DNA of 64,000 nucleotides from Setoptus koraiensis (Eukaryota; Arthropoda): NCBI GenBank assembly GCA_048013815.1, contig CM106586.1, positions 8,990,001 to 9,054,000 of the forward strand, read 5' to 3'. Shown piece by piece: positions 12,232 to 24,901 of this stretch (position 1 is its first letter; each line of letters starts with the position of its first letter). The notes under the pieces were generated by a model. It saw only the letters and a program-made list of their open reading frames with translations, ran no database searches and was not told where the DNA came from. The position numbers and the translations under genes were made by a program.

Positions 12232-15200
12232 AGCACGGCTCGCCATTATTAAATGGCGGCGGCCGGGCCGATCGCACGGGCAAAAGTAATCTATCAAAAA
12301 CACTTGTGCTGGTCGGCGGGCCGCCAATTTACCTGGCCACTGTTGCCGTCGTCGGGTTGCCGTCGTCGGGTGCCGTCGGTGTGTTCGGGCGCCACGCACC
12401 GACAGCGGCAGCGCCACTGGCGAGCCGGGTATCATTAATGGTCTGCTTGTAGATAAGGTATTAAGTGGCAAATGGAGCGCAAATTGGCTGGCCAGTTGAA
12501 TTTAACCCGCGCTCACCTTGCGCCGCGCCGCACCGCACCGCTGATTATGGCGCCCGCCAAATGCACAAATGCCCAAATGCCCGAACGCTGGCCGCTCAAA
12601 TTTGTGGCGGCACTGAGCCGCCGACTGAGAGTCCGCGGGCCCAACTTAATCTCCGGCCCGCGCGGGCAGCTCGGCCGGCTTGACAGTCGAGTAGGTTTGC
12701 AAGTGGCGGGCATGGCGTGAACTGGTGTCGTTATGTGTGTGTGTGTGTGTGTGCCAGAGTATATTCATTTGCGAACGAGTGTGTTGGCGAGTCGCGTAAT
12801 AGGTTCCATCTATGGTCATTAGATTGCAACAAGGCCCCGCCGGATCTAATGATTGCCGGCCAGTGGGTCGGTCGGCGGGCCACTGTGCGCCGCCGCTCAG
12901 TGACAGCGGCGGGCCCGCATAGGTCGGGCTTCATTGCGCGCCCATTGGCTCTCATGAAATAATCAAAGTGGCTTAGCGGCGACCGGCGCCGCACCTAAAC
13001 AACGCCGACTGGCCCACTGGCGGCCAGTGGAGCAGTGGGGCCCCTGTCGCAGTGGCAAGCAAGCGCAGTGGTCGCAAAGCAAGATTTGCATTTATATTCC
13101 GATAAAGTGGATCAACTTTTGGCGAGCCCATCGAGATCATTGTTGCCGGCTCGGATAAAGCGGCGCCCGGCGCCAGCGGGGCCCCGATCGCAATTCATGG
13201 CTCGCGGTCCGAGGCTCGCGATTCGCAGCCTCCATTCATGGCTCGAGATGATGATTATTACTATAACAGCTAATGATCTGATTATATTAGCCGACCATTT
13301 AACGGGCGCCAGCTTCATGCGACCACGCAACGGGATGAGTTATGTCGAGCGAATGGATAAGACATCCCAGGATACAGTTACACAGAGAGAGAGAGAAGCC
13401 TTACTGGCCTCAATGCGATGGCCTCAATGGAATGGCGAGCTGCGCGAGCAAACAACGGCAACACAATGTGATTAATTGTGCGATGCCAATAGCCGGCCAA
13501 CACAACAGTGAAAAACATTGCTAATTGATTACTTCTAGTACTTTAACAAGCACACTATCCCCTCTATCATTGTTGGCCTATTTGTTGTTGTGTTGGCGTA
13601 GTTATTGTGTTTGTGCTGTCACCAGCAATGACGATCAACCATTTATCATCATGTAACACATCATGTTACGCAATAACCGATGAAAATGTCGATGAAAATA
13701 ATCATTTTGCCACTGCCGATAATTATCGCCATCTCTCGGATTGGCTCGATAAAACGAGCCGTACCCAACCCAAATACACACGCTCCAGTTATTTTGCCCA
13801 ACACGCCCCCTACATCCATCATAATCCGCTCCATGCATCGGCGGTGTCCGCGCCCAACTGTGACGGTAAACAGTTTTATAAATACACACACCAGTTAACA
13901 GTTACACCGCCAGTCGCATACATTATTATATTATTAGGTAATACATGACTGGTGCATAAAACACTCGGCTAAATCAGACACGCCGACACAATGTCAGCGC
14001 AAATAATGTGAACAAAAAAAAAAAATAATTTCCTTGGTATCTGGCCAGCGATCGTGGTCATCGCCAGCAGCGCCGCCAGCACCCTGTGCAATTCTAAACT
14101 TATCCGCGATAATGTGCGATTATCTAATCTCATCTAATGATTATGTCATACACGCGGTTAGCTTGTTAGCGCGTAACTTGATATAGCGAGAGGCGGCTCT
14201 CGCTTTTCCGACATCATTAACACTAACAACAAGCCAATGTTGTTGATAGGTAGTGGTAATTAGCGGCGCTACCGGCCCGATTGAATCCCGTTCGAGCTGT
14301 TCATTAACAAGCCGTGTTGCGGCACAACGAACATTGCCCACAAATGTCCCACAAATACCCCGCCGCATACGCGCACGGGCCCTATATCGGCGGCCCCCCA
14401 CAAATAGCCGCCGATTAAATAGCCGAGCACCGGATACCTTCACCAATTTGCTAGTCGCGTTAGTGCGCGGATATATATTTACGACAATATTTTGCAACGG
14501 ATATTTGGTCGGTTGCTTTATTTATCCGTTGCATATTTTGGGTACATTGTCTGGCTAAATATAGTTCATAACGACCGTATTGGAACGGGTAGCGCCGCCC
14601 TATCCAATATCGTGCCAGTTCATGGATACGGTATATGTAAATAAAGTGACGGTATAAATAAAAATTGCAAGATTTCTGGCGCGCGCACTCACACAATGTG
14701 AGTCACATTGTTGCCTAATTGCGTCTTGGGTGCCACTACGATTACGTAATAGTCGTTATGGCAATGATAAATTGATGACGTGTGTACATCGGATGGGCGC
14801 AGTGATTAGTGCGGGCCGGCGCTCGAATTTGCATATACTGTTTTGACTTGATAATATTAGTAATATTAGGTTCGCATCTGTGCTGCCTTGAGACTGTCAA
14901 GTTGAGAGGATTTTGAATAAAATTTACGGATTATCACTGATGACAATGGCACACACACGCACAAAATAAACTCTCACACTGGCTGCCGGCTGATGTAATC
15001 AAGTGGCAAGACTTACGTAAATAGTACAAGTAGAGCTCACTGGGCGTGTGGCGCTCATAAATACACATATACATTTATCGTATACGTTGTAGAATGAGAT
15101 CGCATGGAAAATATCATATCAAACGGATTAGACAGACGAGGCGCAGACCGTGTTTTGAGACTGTCCAGATAATCTGATTTCATCGTGTTTCCAAACACCC

Positions 15201-15600
15201 ACGCACACACATTTCACGCCTTGCATCGCTTTGTATGGGGCTGCGTATCGTTTGCTGGAGAGTCGTTTGCTCGCAACATCACTTGCCCGGCTGACACAAG
15301 CCACAACAATCGTTTGCTCGATTCAACGAGACTTGCGCACTGACGGGGGGAAACGAATCGACAGCCAGAAGATTAACAAGCCAACTTAACAACCGATGAC
15401 GAGCACGATGGAATGAAACTTATGACATGATTTGAATTTCCACGAAATCCCATGAAATACGATGTATGTGTGCGAGCGACCAGCGTTCCAAGCGAACGAC
15501 CTTGTATAAATGCCCCCGAGAGCCCAACGGAGATGGATGACAAGTTCATTGGCGAACAGTTTGCCCTTGACGCACCTCGAGAGTTTGCGCGAAAAACTTT

Positions 15601-15690
15601 CGCGAAAATCTTATAAAAAAATCATTCGCGAAAATCTTATAAAAAAAATCATTCGCGAAAATGCCTCGCGAAAATCTTATCCGAAAATTT
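15601..15690. repeat. About 31-bp tandem repeat with CGCGAAAATCTTAT core
   Basis: Three copies of CGCGAAAATCTTAT are separated by poly-A plus ATCATT spacers (15601, about 15628 and about 15667), with decay at the 3' end. Confidence 0.85.
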
Positions 15691-17206
15691 TATTCAAAGT
15701 TTTTATTGTCGAGTGCATTGTTCGGAGACGGCCGCATTAGCAAGTCGGCGTTGTCAGTTCGACCATTGTCTCGAAAGAGTCAGTGAGCCATCGCCGAGGC
15801 ACAAAACAAAAAAAAACGCAGCACCATAAAGCGACACTTTTTTCCATTTGCGGAAATCAAAGCCCCACATATGGAGTGACAATAATTGATGGCATCCGCA
15901 CAGTGGCCATTGTCGACCAGTTTTTACAGCCAATAAGCAACATAACAGCACAATAAGTGTCATCACCGGCAATGCATTTTTGAGCAACATTTCTGAACAA
16001 GCAAGTTGACTCGCTGACACCTTTTCGGCGCGCAACAACGCCACCGATCCCGCTCGTTCGAACTTCGAAGCCAACAAAACAGCCAGTAATGAAGAGAATC
16101 AATCAATTGAACGGTTTGTACGTGCCAGACAAACCGAACGTGACAATCTGGGCCGCTGGTGACACACGCGAGCCGTGAATAAAAAGCTGTAGTAAGCTGG
16201 CCCCAGTGAAAAGTTGTCACTATTGTGAGAGAGAGAGCAAACAAGCAAGCACTAACTCTTTGGCATTTCAAAGAGTTCGTTTTACATGTAAGACGTCACA
16301 AGTTAGGGGGCGCTTGTCGACGGTCGCGAATTGTGAGCTCGTTCTGTTGTGTGTCGTTTCCGCCAGTGAGAGTCGGTGCGACGGTCGACACACGGCCCAA
16401 AAGAAGAGGCCGAAAAAATTCACGAAATGTGACACTTGCATAAACGTGACTTACATCATGTTCCGCGAACAATTGGCGCGCCACTGGCGGATTGTTCGCG
16501 AATTGTTGCCGATTGCGGGGCCCCACCATCGGCGCCCGAGTTCGAAGCCATTTGGGCCGGTGCCGATTGTGTTGCGTGTATCGGGGCTATTACAATTGCG
16601 CAATTGTACACAATTATTCGCACACTTGCACAATCACACACACACACCTTTGCTGTCCGAAATAATAACGGCAACAACAATCAGTGTGTCAGTGAGCACT
16701 GTCAAACGGCGCTTGAGCCGGCGAGCGGGCGCGCAGATAACGCCGGACCGGGCCGGACCGGGCCGGATAATTCAGATCATGCAGACAGCGCCGGCTGAGC
16801 AGTGTGAGAACTGGGCTGAATTGTCTGCACACAGGGAGGCGCCACTTGACTGGCTGCGTGACGCTCGAGTGCGCGCCCAGACAAACTTAACAAACTTTGT
16901 TTATATACTGTTTGAAATTTGCATATTATACTAATACACTCTTATATCATTGCTATCATATCGTTACCTGTCATTGCAGCAGCAGCAGCAGCAGCGGCCG
17001 CCTAAGAGCTTGTCACACGGCGCCTCTTCGCAGCGGGCAGCTTGCAAATTTGATTGCGTCGAGGACCCGGCGGCACCTGAGCGCGTGTTATAACAAGTGC
17101 ACGCGCAGCGTCCCGCAGGAACAATAGCCGGCCGGCGGATTGGCCGGCACGGGTAACGCGAGCAACAGAAGCCAGCTCGCCGGCGCAAGTGATTGGACAG
17201 CGGCCA

Positions 17207-17319
17207 GGCAACAACGACAACAACAGGCAACAACAGCGACAACAACAGGCAACAACAGCGACAACAACAGGCAACAACAACGACAACAACAGGCAACAAC
17301 AGCGACAACAACAACAGGA
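17207..17319. repeat. 22-bp CAA/CAG/CGA tandem array
   Basis: The unit GCAACAACAGCGACAACAAC plus AG repeats with a 22-bp period from 17227. Because 22 is not a multiple of three, the coding frame shifts each repeat, which argues against it being coding. Confidence 0.9.
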
Positions 17320-17790
17320 AACTATTTGCATACAATAGAAGCCGCAAGCCAGCAACACAGTATAACAACACACAGTGTACAACCGGTAACGGTATTACGT
17401 AACACGCCCGCTAGCCAGCCAGCCGGCCGCTACAAGGCGCACAACGCGTGCCCGTGTACGTGCAACGTGAAGTACTTATGTACTAGCCGGCCGGGCCGGA
17501 CCGGGTTCGCTTTGCACGCGCGTGTGTGTGTGCGCATTGGTTGGAGCTTATTAGAAGGTGCTTATTAGATCGCCCATATGCGCGCACATGTTTGGTTTTA
17601 TCCGAATTAGGCAACATTGCGTAATAGCCGCCATTGGTGCTTGTAGCGCCGTGTATATGTGCAGAAACAATATATAATTACACATTATCCGCGTGCCGTT
17701 TTGCTGCCGGTTGTGCCGGTTGTTGCGCCGCTTGTTGTTGTTGCTGGCTAGCGGCGTAACAAACTAACTAACGGTGCACGGGTGCACCCA

Positions 17791-17830
17791 CATATACCGA
17801 CATATACCGACATATACCGACATATACCCA
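17791..17830. repeat. 10-bp tandem repeat (CATATACCGA), 4 copies
   Basis: Four consecutive copies; only the last is altered (CATATACCCA). It lies about 610 bp upstream of the first Trio-like coding exon. Confidence 0.95.
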
Positions 17831-18443
17831 GACAGGGGCCCAATTGAGATATAAGCCCGCCGGCGATCAGCAGAATCAAGAGAAGAAGAATCAAGTCTTT
17901 CATTCACGCAAGGTTAGCCACGAATTATCGGACCCCCGCCCACCTCACAAATTCAGCCTTCAGTTGCCGTTTCACAAATTGGTGGCCCCACAAAGCCATC
18001 GAAGCCGCCGAGATCGAGATCCAGAGAGAAAGAGAAAAGCACTTGACTTTGCCCCATTTGCAACCACTTTCGCCCTTACGGGCAACAACTTTGCAGCGCA
18101 CCAAAAGATGGCACCACCCAATCCAAAGTTATCCACATGCACCTATCGACATCGCAGCGGCCCATCGAATTTCGGCGCCAAAAATTACAACGGGCCCCAT
18201 TGTTGAATTTGATCGACGATGAGAGTCTAATTGAAAATTACATGAACACATTAGACCATTATCTACTCACTTGTATTTACATAAGTTTGTGAGTGGAGAC
18301 AGCGAGCAAACTTTTGTGTGCCATAGCTAGGGATAAATTACGCAATGACAAGCGACACAAACAATTGAACAATTGGACAATAACAGAACAAGCAAACAAA
18401 ACAAGCAAACAAACAAAGAGACAAGCGAGAAATCGATGCGAAA

Positions 18444-20684
18444 ATGGAACAGCAGGACCACCACTCGGCGAGCACAATGGCCGACGCAAATAAAAGGCCG
18501 GCAAAGAGCAGCGGCGGTGGCGGTGGCGCCGGCGCCCCCGCCAAACCGGCCCGTCGGGGCTCGCTCAATAGGTGGCTCAAGGACCCCATAAAGAAAATTG
18601 GCAGTTTCAAGTCGCCGAGTAAAACGCGGCGCGATATTTCCACAACCATTGGCACCAATCATCAGCAATCGTCGCAAAATTATACGAGCGACAACGAGCG
18701 CTTGGGCGCCAGATTGGATGTCGGCGTCACCGGAAGCAGTCGAAGCCAAAGCGTTTACGAGCACAAGCAGCCATATCCAAACAATTCCGACAGCAAACAA
18801 TTAAGCGAAAAGAAAGATAAGAATAATAATAGCAGTGGCGGTGGTTTTATACGTTCTTGGTCGCAACGAATCACTGGAACTGGCAATCGTAGCAATAATA
18901 AAAAAATGACTAATCGTCACGTTGACGCTCATAGGCGCTCGCACTGCCATGATGCAACAGCACCCACTGTTGCAAACAACGAGCCCCACACAACTACAAC
19001 TAGCACTAAAAATAGCAAAAATAATAATAATAATAATTGCTCTGTGATAGACTTGCTAAGATTACAAGAGACTGGCAATGACAAACCACCAAGGCCCTCT
19101 ATTGATAATGAAATTAATCATCTAATTAATAACAAGCAACCACCACCAGCAACGACAGCAACAACAACGGCACAGTGTTGCTGTTGCGACAGTGGCGACA
19201 AGTGCATTTTTGTCGCCGGGCCCCAATTAAATGATTGTCACAATAACAACAACAACAACAACAACAATTGTAATTGTAATTACAATACAACAACTGCGCC
19301 AACTTCGACCAGCGACGCGACATTGAGGCGCTCGTCTGGTTGCATTTCGCATACTCAACAGGAACAATTGTGGCAAGGTAGCGACAAAGCCCAAAGTGAT
19401 TATAATGACATGATTGGCGGTGCTGGCAAAACTAAGTGCAAACAACGCTCCATCTCGTTTGTTGGAAGAAACAATTTCAATTCAAATAGCAGCAAATTGG
19501 CACGATTCAGTTTGCGCATGCTGAGACACTCGCCCACAACAACAGCAGTGGCAAACAATAACAATAACGATAATAATAGCAAAAATAATGACCCCGACAA
19601 CAACAGCAACAACTTTTCGATAGTTGCTCCAAGCCAACCGGAAGTTAAAGTGGATAAACACAATAACAGTTGCAATGGCAGTGATAATAGCAGTAGCAGT
19701 GCTGGCGATTTTAATTTTGCACACAAGTTTCGTCCGTGTATAAAAGTCGCTAATTCGCCCCAAAAAACGCCAAGCCAACAACGACAAGATCAATCGATTG
19801 CAGTACGTTGCGACAAGCTGACGGAACAACTTGACAATTTGGTGGTGTTGTGCGGCCGGCCAAATGCGTCGCTTAGCAAGATATTGAGCGCCGACGACAA
19901 CAGCCGAGACGAACAGCAGCAGCAGCAGCAAGACGATGAAAATTGCGAAAATTGTGAGCCAGTCGGTGCGGGCGCCGCACAGGCCTCAACAAATAAATTG
20001 TTTTGCGCCAAGGATCGCATGGAGGCCTGGCGCACCACGAAGCAAGAGGAACAAGAGAAGAGCAGTCTCGAATCGGATGAAATTCAATTGAAATTGAAGC
20101 AATTACAAATTGACATTGCGCAGTCGACTAATTCGGATTCAGCGGCAGCAAGTGCAGCGAGACCGGAAGCAGCTGGAAAACAGCAACATCAGGAAAACCA
20201 ATCCAATGAGAAGGCGACAACAGATGAACTAACAATGATGAGCACATTTATGCAAAATCATAGCAGAAACAATGACAATAATCTAATCGCTGCTGCAAAC
20301 AATAGCAAACAACAATTAGGCATAAATCAAACAACGATAGTCGGTGATAGTGGTGCAGGTGGCGCTGGCGGTGATATCTTTAACACCGGCAGTGTTAGTG
20401 ACGATGACAGAGATGGCGAAGACAGAGATTTTGATTTATCGCTGCGCTCCGTTCAGACGGTCATATTTAAACGGGCCTCTTCCGGTTCCGCAAACACGCT
20501 AGCGACAACGGGTGATAATGTGCTAAATGACACCGACGACAATGGACTCACTGTTGACAGCAACAACAATTCAATTTGTCACCATCATCGCACAAATGAC
20601 GACGAGCTACAGGACTGCACCGGTAACCAAAGCAACGACGACAACTCAGACCAGGACGATAGCGATAATGACCAATCGACAGCG
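18444..20684 (+). CDS. trio: Trio-type RhoGEF (GEF2 module), exon 1: low-complexity N-terminal region
   Basis: The first coding exon supplies 747 codons from an ATG at 18444 (context GCGAAAATGG) to a GTAAGT donor at 20685, phase 0. Residues about 38-60 (RGSLNRWLKDPIKKIGSFK) resemble the basic, Trp-containing segment that precedes the second GEF module in Trio and Kalirin, which links this exon to the DH exon about 21 kb downstream. The rest is low complexity: Asn, Gln, Ser and Thr runs and acidic stretches near the end, probably disordered. No spectrin repeats, SEC14 domain or first GEF appear upstream in the window. The product may therefore be a GEF2-only isoform, like UNC-73E of nematodes or short fly Trio, or upstream exons of a long form may lie outside. 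That exon 1 joins directly to the DH exon is inference; small exons between them could be missed. Confidence 0.75.
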
Positions 20685-22820
20685 GTAAGTCAATTGCGAT
20701 AATTCAATTGCGCCTCGCTCATGAGTCATGGCCGATATATTTTATGTAATATTTTGTATGAGCGACGACACGAAACTGTAGAAAATTGTTGTTGTTGTGT
20801 CCAAAAATGAGGCGAGCATCTTTTTTTAGTTTCGCAACTTTCCAATTAGCTTGAGCGTGTCTGGCATTACGCGCCCGAGCACGAAGTTCATAAATATCGT
20901 CCATAGATCATTTTCGAAGTCTACGTGAGCATCGCGAAAATTTTCGCGATTCTCGGAAATGTGCCAATACCAGTTAGCCTCTAGTTTGCGTTCGCATGAC
21001 AGATTGCGCGATTGCCGTCCATTGCGGCTCGAATCGAGATACACAAGTTGAATTTGTAAGTTGGTCGACTTGGCTGTACATTGGCCCACTTCGCAACGCA
21101 TCAACTAATAACCTAATATGCATTATGTAGCTCTAGCGCGAGAAATTCACACTAAAACACACTACAACTAATCAATTCTAAACGACAGAGTTCCCTGTTA
21201 GCTATTTGCCCCGATTCACCAGAGATGTCGCCCCGCAAGCTGCTGAGGCTCGCACTGGATCTTTTTCTGCCAGTGTCACAATAATTGTGCTGGTTGGGAG
21301 GCGCAAACTAGAGGGCGCTCGCCTACGGGCTGGCTCACCGGGTCAGATATTGGTTTTGGTGGTGGCGCAGACAACGTGCGTTATGTTTATGAGATATGTG
21401 ATTGAGTGTGAGATACAATGCGATGAACGAAATGATGATGGATTCAGAGCGATACGCGACAAATACGGGACACTGGGCGCCAAAGGGAGGGGGCAGTCCG
21501 CGTGGGACACATTCGGTCTGGCGCGGGCCAACTGAAACAGGGGAGACACGAGGCGAATAATGAAATGTCTGGCGTGGCCCTGTCGCCTCCGAGACTGGAT
21601 AGAGAGAGAGGGAGAGAGAGAAAAAGAAAGGAGACGACGATTCTCTCGACAATGTGTATAGATATGTCGGCACGGTTAGTGTGCTTCGAGATGGATGACC
21701 CAAGATGAGCGGACACGCAGAGCGAAATTGATGGGAGATGCAGGGAGAGTGGGAGTGAACTTGTGATAGGCATTCACTTACTATGTACAATTCACATGTA
21801 AAAAATGCATTCCGAGACATTACCAGAATCTGTGCCAGCCAGACCATATGTGTGACGTCTTGGGTGCTCTTATTCCAGAGGGCGCTCATCGTGGAAGCTT
21901 TCGAGTTTTTTCTCTCTCCATCTCCGTTTGGTCGTTGTGCAAAGTTTTTTGGTGAGTTTGTGACGTTAGTGAGATTGAGCGAAAAGGAAATTGCATCAGT
22001 CGGTCCGATGTGATTTGCCGGCGCCATCAGGGGCGCGAGCTGCATCGCAGCTTGTCGTCATCGTCGTAAGATGGTGGCTCAGGGTGATTGTCACCCAAGC
22101 TAAGTCGATTTGACGAAAAGAACGAACAGATTTTCCGAGACATTGGCATCTCTCAAGAGAACTATTTCGGCGACGTCGTTGTCATCATCGTCGTCCTCAA
22201 CTTGATATCATGATGACGACCAAGCGGCAAAAGTAATGCACCAACAACAACCAGTGCGCGCTATATCGACCGTCAAGACGACTATCCACCATAAAGGCGA
22301 TCTACATGTGTCAATAGATGTATAGATAGCGCGTGCATGGAGCGTGCATGTGTATGCACACCGACCATTATATCCAGACAGATGGCATGGGGCCCAGGCT
22401 ATCGGTGCTCACTCAATTGGTCACTAAAGCTCCCCCCGATCGCCCTCTGGCCTCGCCTCGAAGCCTGGCGAAATTATCGCGCCAGAGTCCACCCGCTTGT
22501 ATTAATAGACAGCTAACGGATGATCGGGCAGCGCAAGCGAACTTTATCGCCAAACTAAACTACTTCTGCTCGTCAGCTAGCCATCAACTGTCGACAAATG
22601 TTGCTAATCTTAGCCAAACAGTCGGTTTATTTCTGAGAGATTACAATCGCATCCATTGGATGAAACGTCCACAATTGATGGGGGATAAACTCTCATAAAT
22701 TATGAGCTGACCCACGGATACGATTAACAACCGAAATTATTGTTGTCCGACTTTTTACACTTGGGTGCCGATTGCAGGCCCCCCAGAAGGATTTGTATTT
22801 TCTATCGTGATTTGGGCCAA

Positions 22821-22843
22821 TCTCTCTCTCTCTCTCTCTCTCT
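22821..22843. repeat. (TC)n microsatellite
   Basis: About 11 TC units. Confidence 0.95.
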
Positions 22844-24414
22844 GAATAGCACATATTTAAGAATTTTCAAAGTTCATCTCTTCTGATTATCTACCATTTT
22901 TTTCATTTGAAGCAGTCCATGAAAATTTCGAATTCAAGTTTTTCTGGTTGGAAAAATTTTTCGAGAAAAACGTCTCTTTCTGAGAATTTCGAAACAGCGT
23001 CGTGTGGGCACCATTGGTCAACTTGGCTGTTTCAATTGCGAAAAATTCCTGCCGAGTGCAAGGCATGAATTTTGTAGTGGCTAGAAAAAAATTAATTTTT
23101 ATTTTGAGAGCAGGGAAAAATTTCGGCAGCGAAAAAAGGCACAACCGGAAATAGAGAAAAAGCGAAAAAAACGTTCGAGCGTTAGTGGGGATTTTTTCCG
23201 CCTCACTTATAACGGACGTAGACGGGGTGTTGTGACCTATCGATGAGGTTGGCATTGAGGTGGTGATGGGCGATGCTGAATAAACAGCCAGCAGTTGATC
23301 TTCATTCATTAGGCCAATTCATTGTCGGCAGCTCGAAAACACTCGACACACGTATGCAGGTATCTTTGGCGCGAGGAGGGTCTTGTGGTGCAGTAATGAG
23401 TGCTGGGGATTTGTATCCCCAAAAATGGTCATGAGAAGCCGCTGTTCAAGGTCTGTCTCGAAGTGTGTCTTTACATTAGAGTGCAAAATTGGTACATGAT
23501 ACAAGTTCGAACTAACTAACAATACCGATGCACAATGTAAGACCCGTTCTAAAAAGACTTCCGCAACGGTAAGTCGACAATAGCGACCTCTGGCCTCTAT
23601 GTCCATCGAAGTTTCTTTCAGCCCCGACGGCTCATCAATGGTTTTCGCAGTTGGCTAAAGCTGCCCAGGCCCGGACAAAACTCACCATGAGCCAGCCATG
23701 AGGCAGCAGAAGAAGCATAAGAGTTGATTGGATCGAGGGATAGACGGCTGTTTCTTCGTTTGCCGCTCTGCTGCAGCTTTCATTGCTGGTGGCATTGTTT
23801 GTTGTCTAAATTGCTGCCGCTGATCTCATTTGGAACCGCCAATTCTATTATTATGCTAGCTATTGTACTCTCTTCCATGAGCTTACATCTAGTCCAGGCC
23901 ACACAGTCGCCTCTGTCGGTGGCAAGTTTGATCATTTTCACCCGCCAATCGGACAGGCGGCAACCGGAAGTTATCGCTTGCACAACTATTGCAGTTCTCA
24001 ATGACCAGTTACGTAAGCGCATTACGATCTGACAACTATCAACTGGCCTGAAATGGTGCCAAAGCGACGCCAATGTCTCGCCGGAGTGACCCGCGCACAC
24101 GGGCTGCCAGATAATATGGCGAGCTCGACATCAGCAGTGTGCAGTCTCGACTTAAAATTGTAAGACGATTGACTGGCCATTGGAGAGAGAAGATTGGCCA
24201 GATGGGGGAGAATCACCCAAACAATTGAACTGTGCTCTTTTTAAGCTGTAAACTTTCACTTTTTCGAAGAGTTTCAGCTGCTAGCAGCAACTGCCTGCTA
24301 ACCGACAATTGTTGTGCCGATGAAGTAACCGGATATGAGAATCGTCAGTATTGGTAGGCCTTTTGAGCGGACAAAATTGTGACAGGCGACAATTTGTTGG
24401 TTTTGGGGACGATT

Positions 24415-24420
24415 TTTATT
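24415..24420 (-). terminator. AATAAA polyadenylation signal, peptide gene copy A
   Basis: AATAAA on the minus strand, about 97 nt after the proposed stop codon of the peptide gene and conserved in copy B (32640-32645). Confidence 0.5.
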
Positions 24421-24516
24421 CGTTGTAATTCTTATCTGTTGTCTTGTAGGCAAAGATATGGCATGCAACTGTTCGATTGGCGAAAGTGCGATTGCTGAAC
24501 GCAAGTGCTAATGGTA

Positions 24517-24901
24517 TCATCGCCGTCGATAACAATTGGCTGCTGTTTGTGTGCTTGTTGCACCATTACATATTGGCCAGGTATTGTTTTTGCTGGATTT
24601 GATTTTAATTTCTGTATCAAGTTTAATTATTACAATGGGCTTTCGGGAATTGCGTGCATTGTTACCAAACGTTGAATTGAGCGGTGATGCGTTGGTCGGG
24701 TGTCTTTATACAGTGACATTCCAGTACATAGCGGCAGCATAAAAGACCAATCGACTTTTCTTTGCACGCTTCCTCCCTATCTTCAGATTTCATTTTAGCA
24801 ATTTCCAGACACTTCGGTGGGATAGGGCAATCTGATAGGGCATAATGAAAGACACCGACCAAAAGCAGCGCTATTGAGACAACGATCATTAATAACCTCA
24901 T
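24517..24901 (-). CDS. Small secreted cysteine-rich peptide, copy A (two exons)
   Basis: The ATG at 24901 opens a 78-codon exon (24666-24901). The first 23 residues form a clear signal peptide (MRLLMIVVSIALLLVGVFHY then ALS), so the product is probably secreted. Read unspliced it stops at 24662 with seven Cys. I propose a 73-nt intron, 24593-24665 (GTAACA...TCCAG), and exon 2 at 24517-24592, adding 24 residues with three more Cys and an N-glycosylation sequon (NNT). The total is 103 aa with 10 Cys, an even number that could pair fully. Support comes from copy B: it has a 7-bp insertion inside the intron only, and the exon frame is preserved. I do not recognise the family. Cys order in the mature part includes CPIPPKC, LLCC and ECHC. 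It could be an antimicrobial, effector, structural or venom-type peptide; nothing in the sequence decides. It lies antisense in a Trio intron. Confidence 0.65.

Larger units (their letters stand above)
9291..17206. other. Gene-less stretch with many simple repeats
   Basis: No gene is supported on either strand. The open frames are repeat-driven (Cys/Val from GT runs, Thr/His from AC runs, Gln/Asn/Thr from CAA runs) or are short antisense pairs. Individual repeats are listed separately. Confidence 0.55.

Noticed and set aside
21335..22045. 236-codon minus-strand frame
   Set aside because: Ser/Leu/Phe-rich stretches come from a GAGA/TCTC-rich segment; no domain, and overlapping frames on both strands are equally open.
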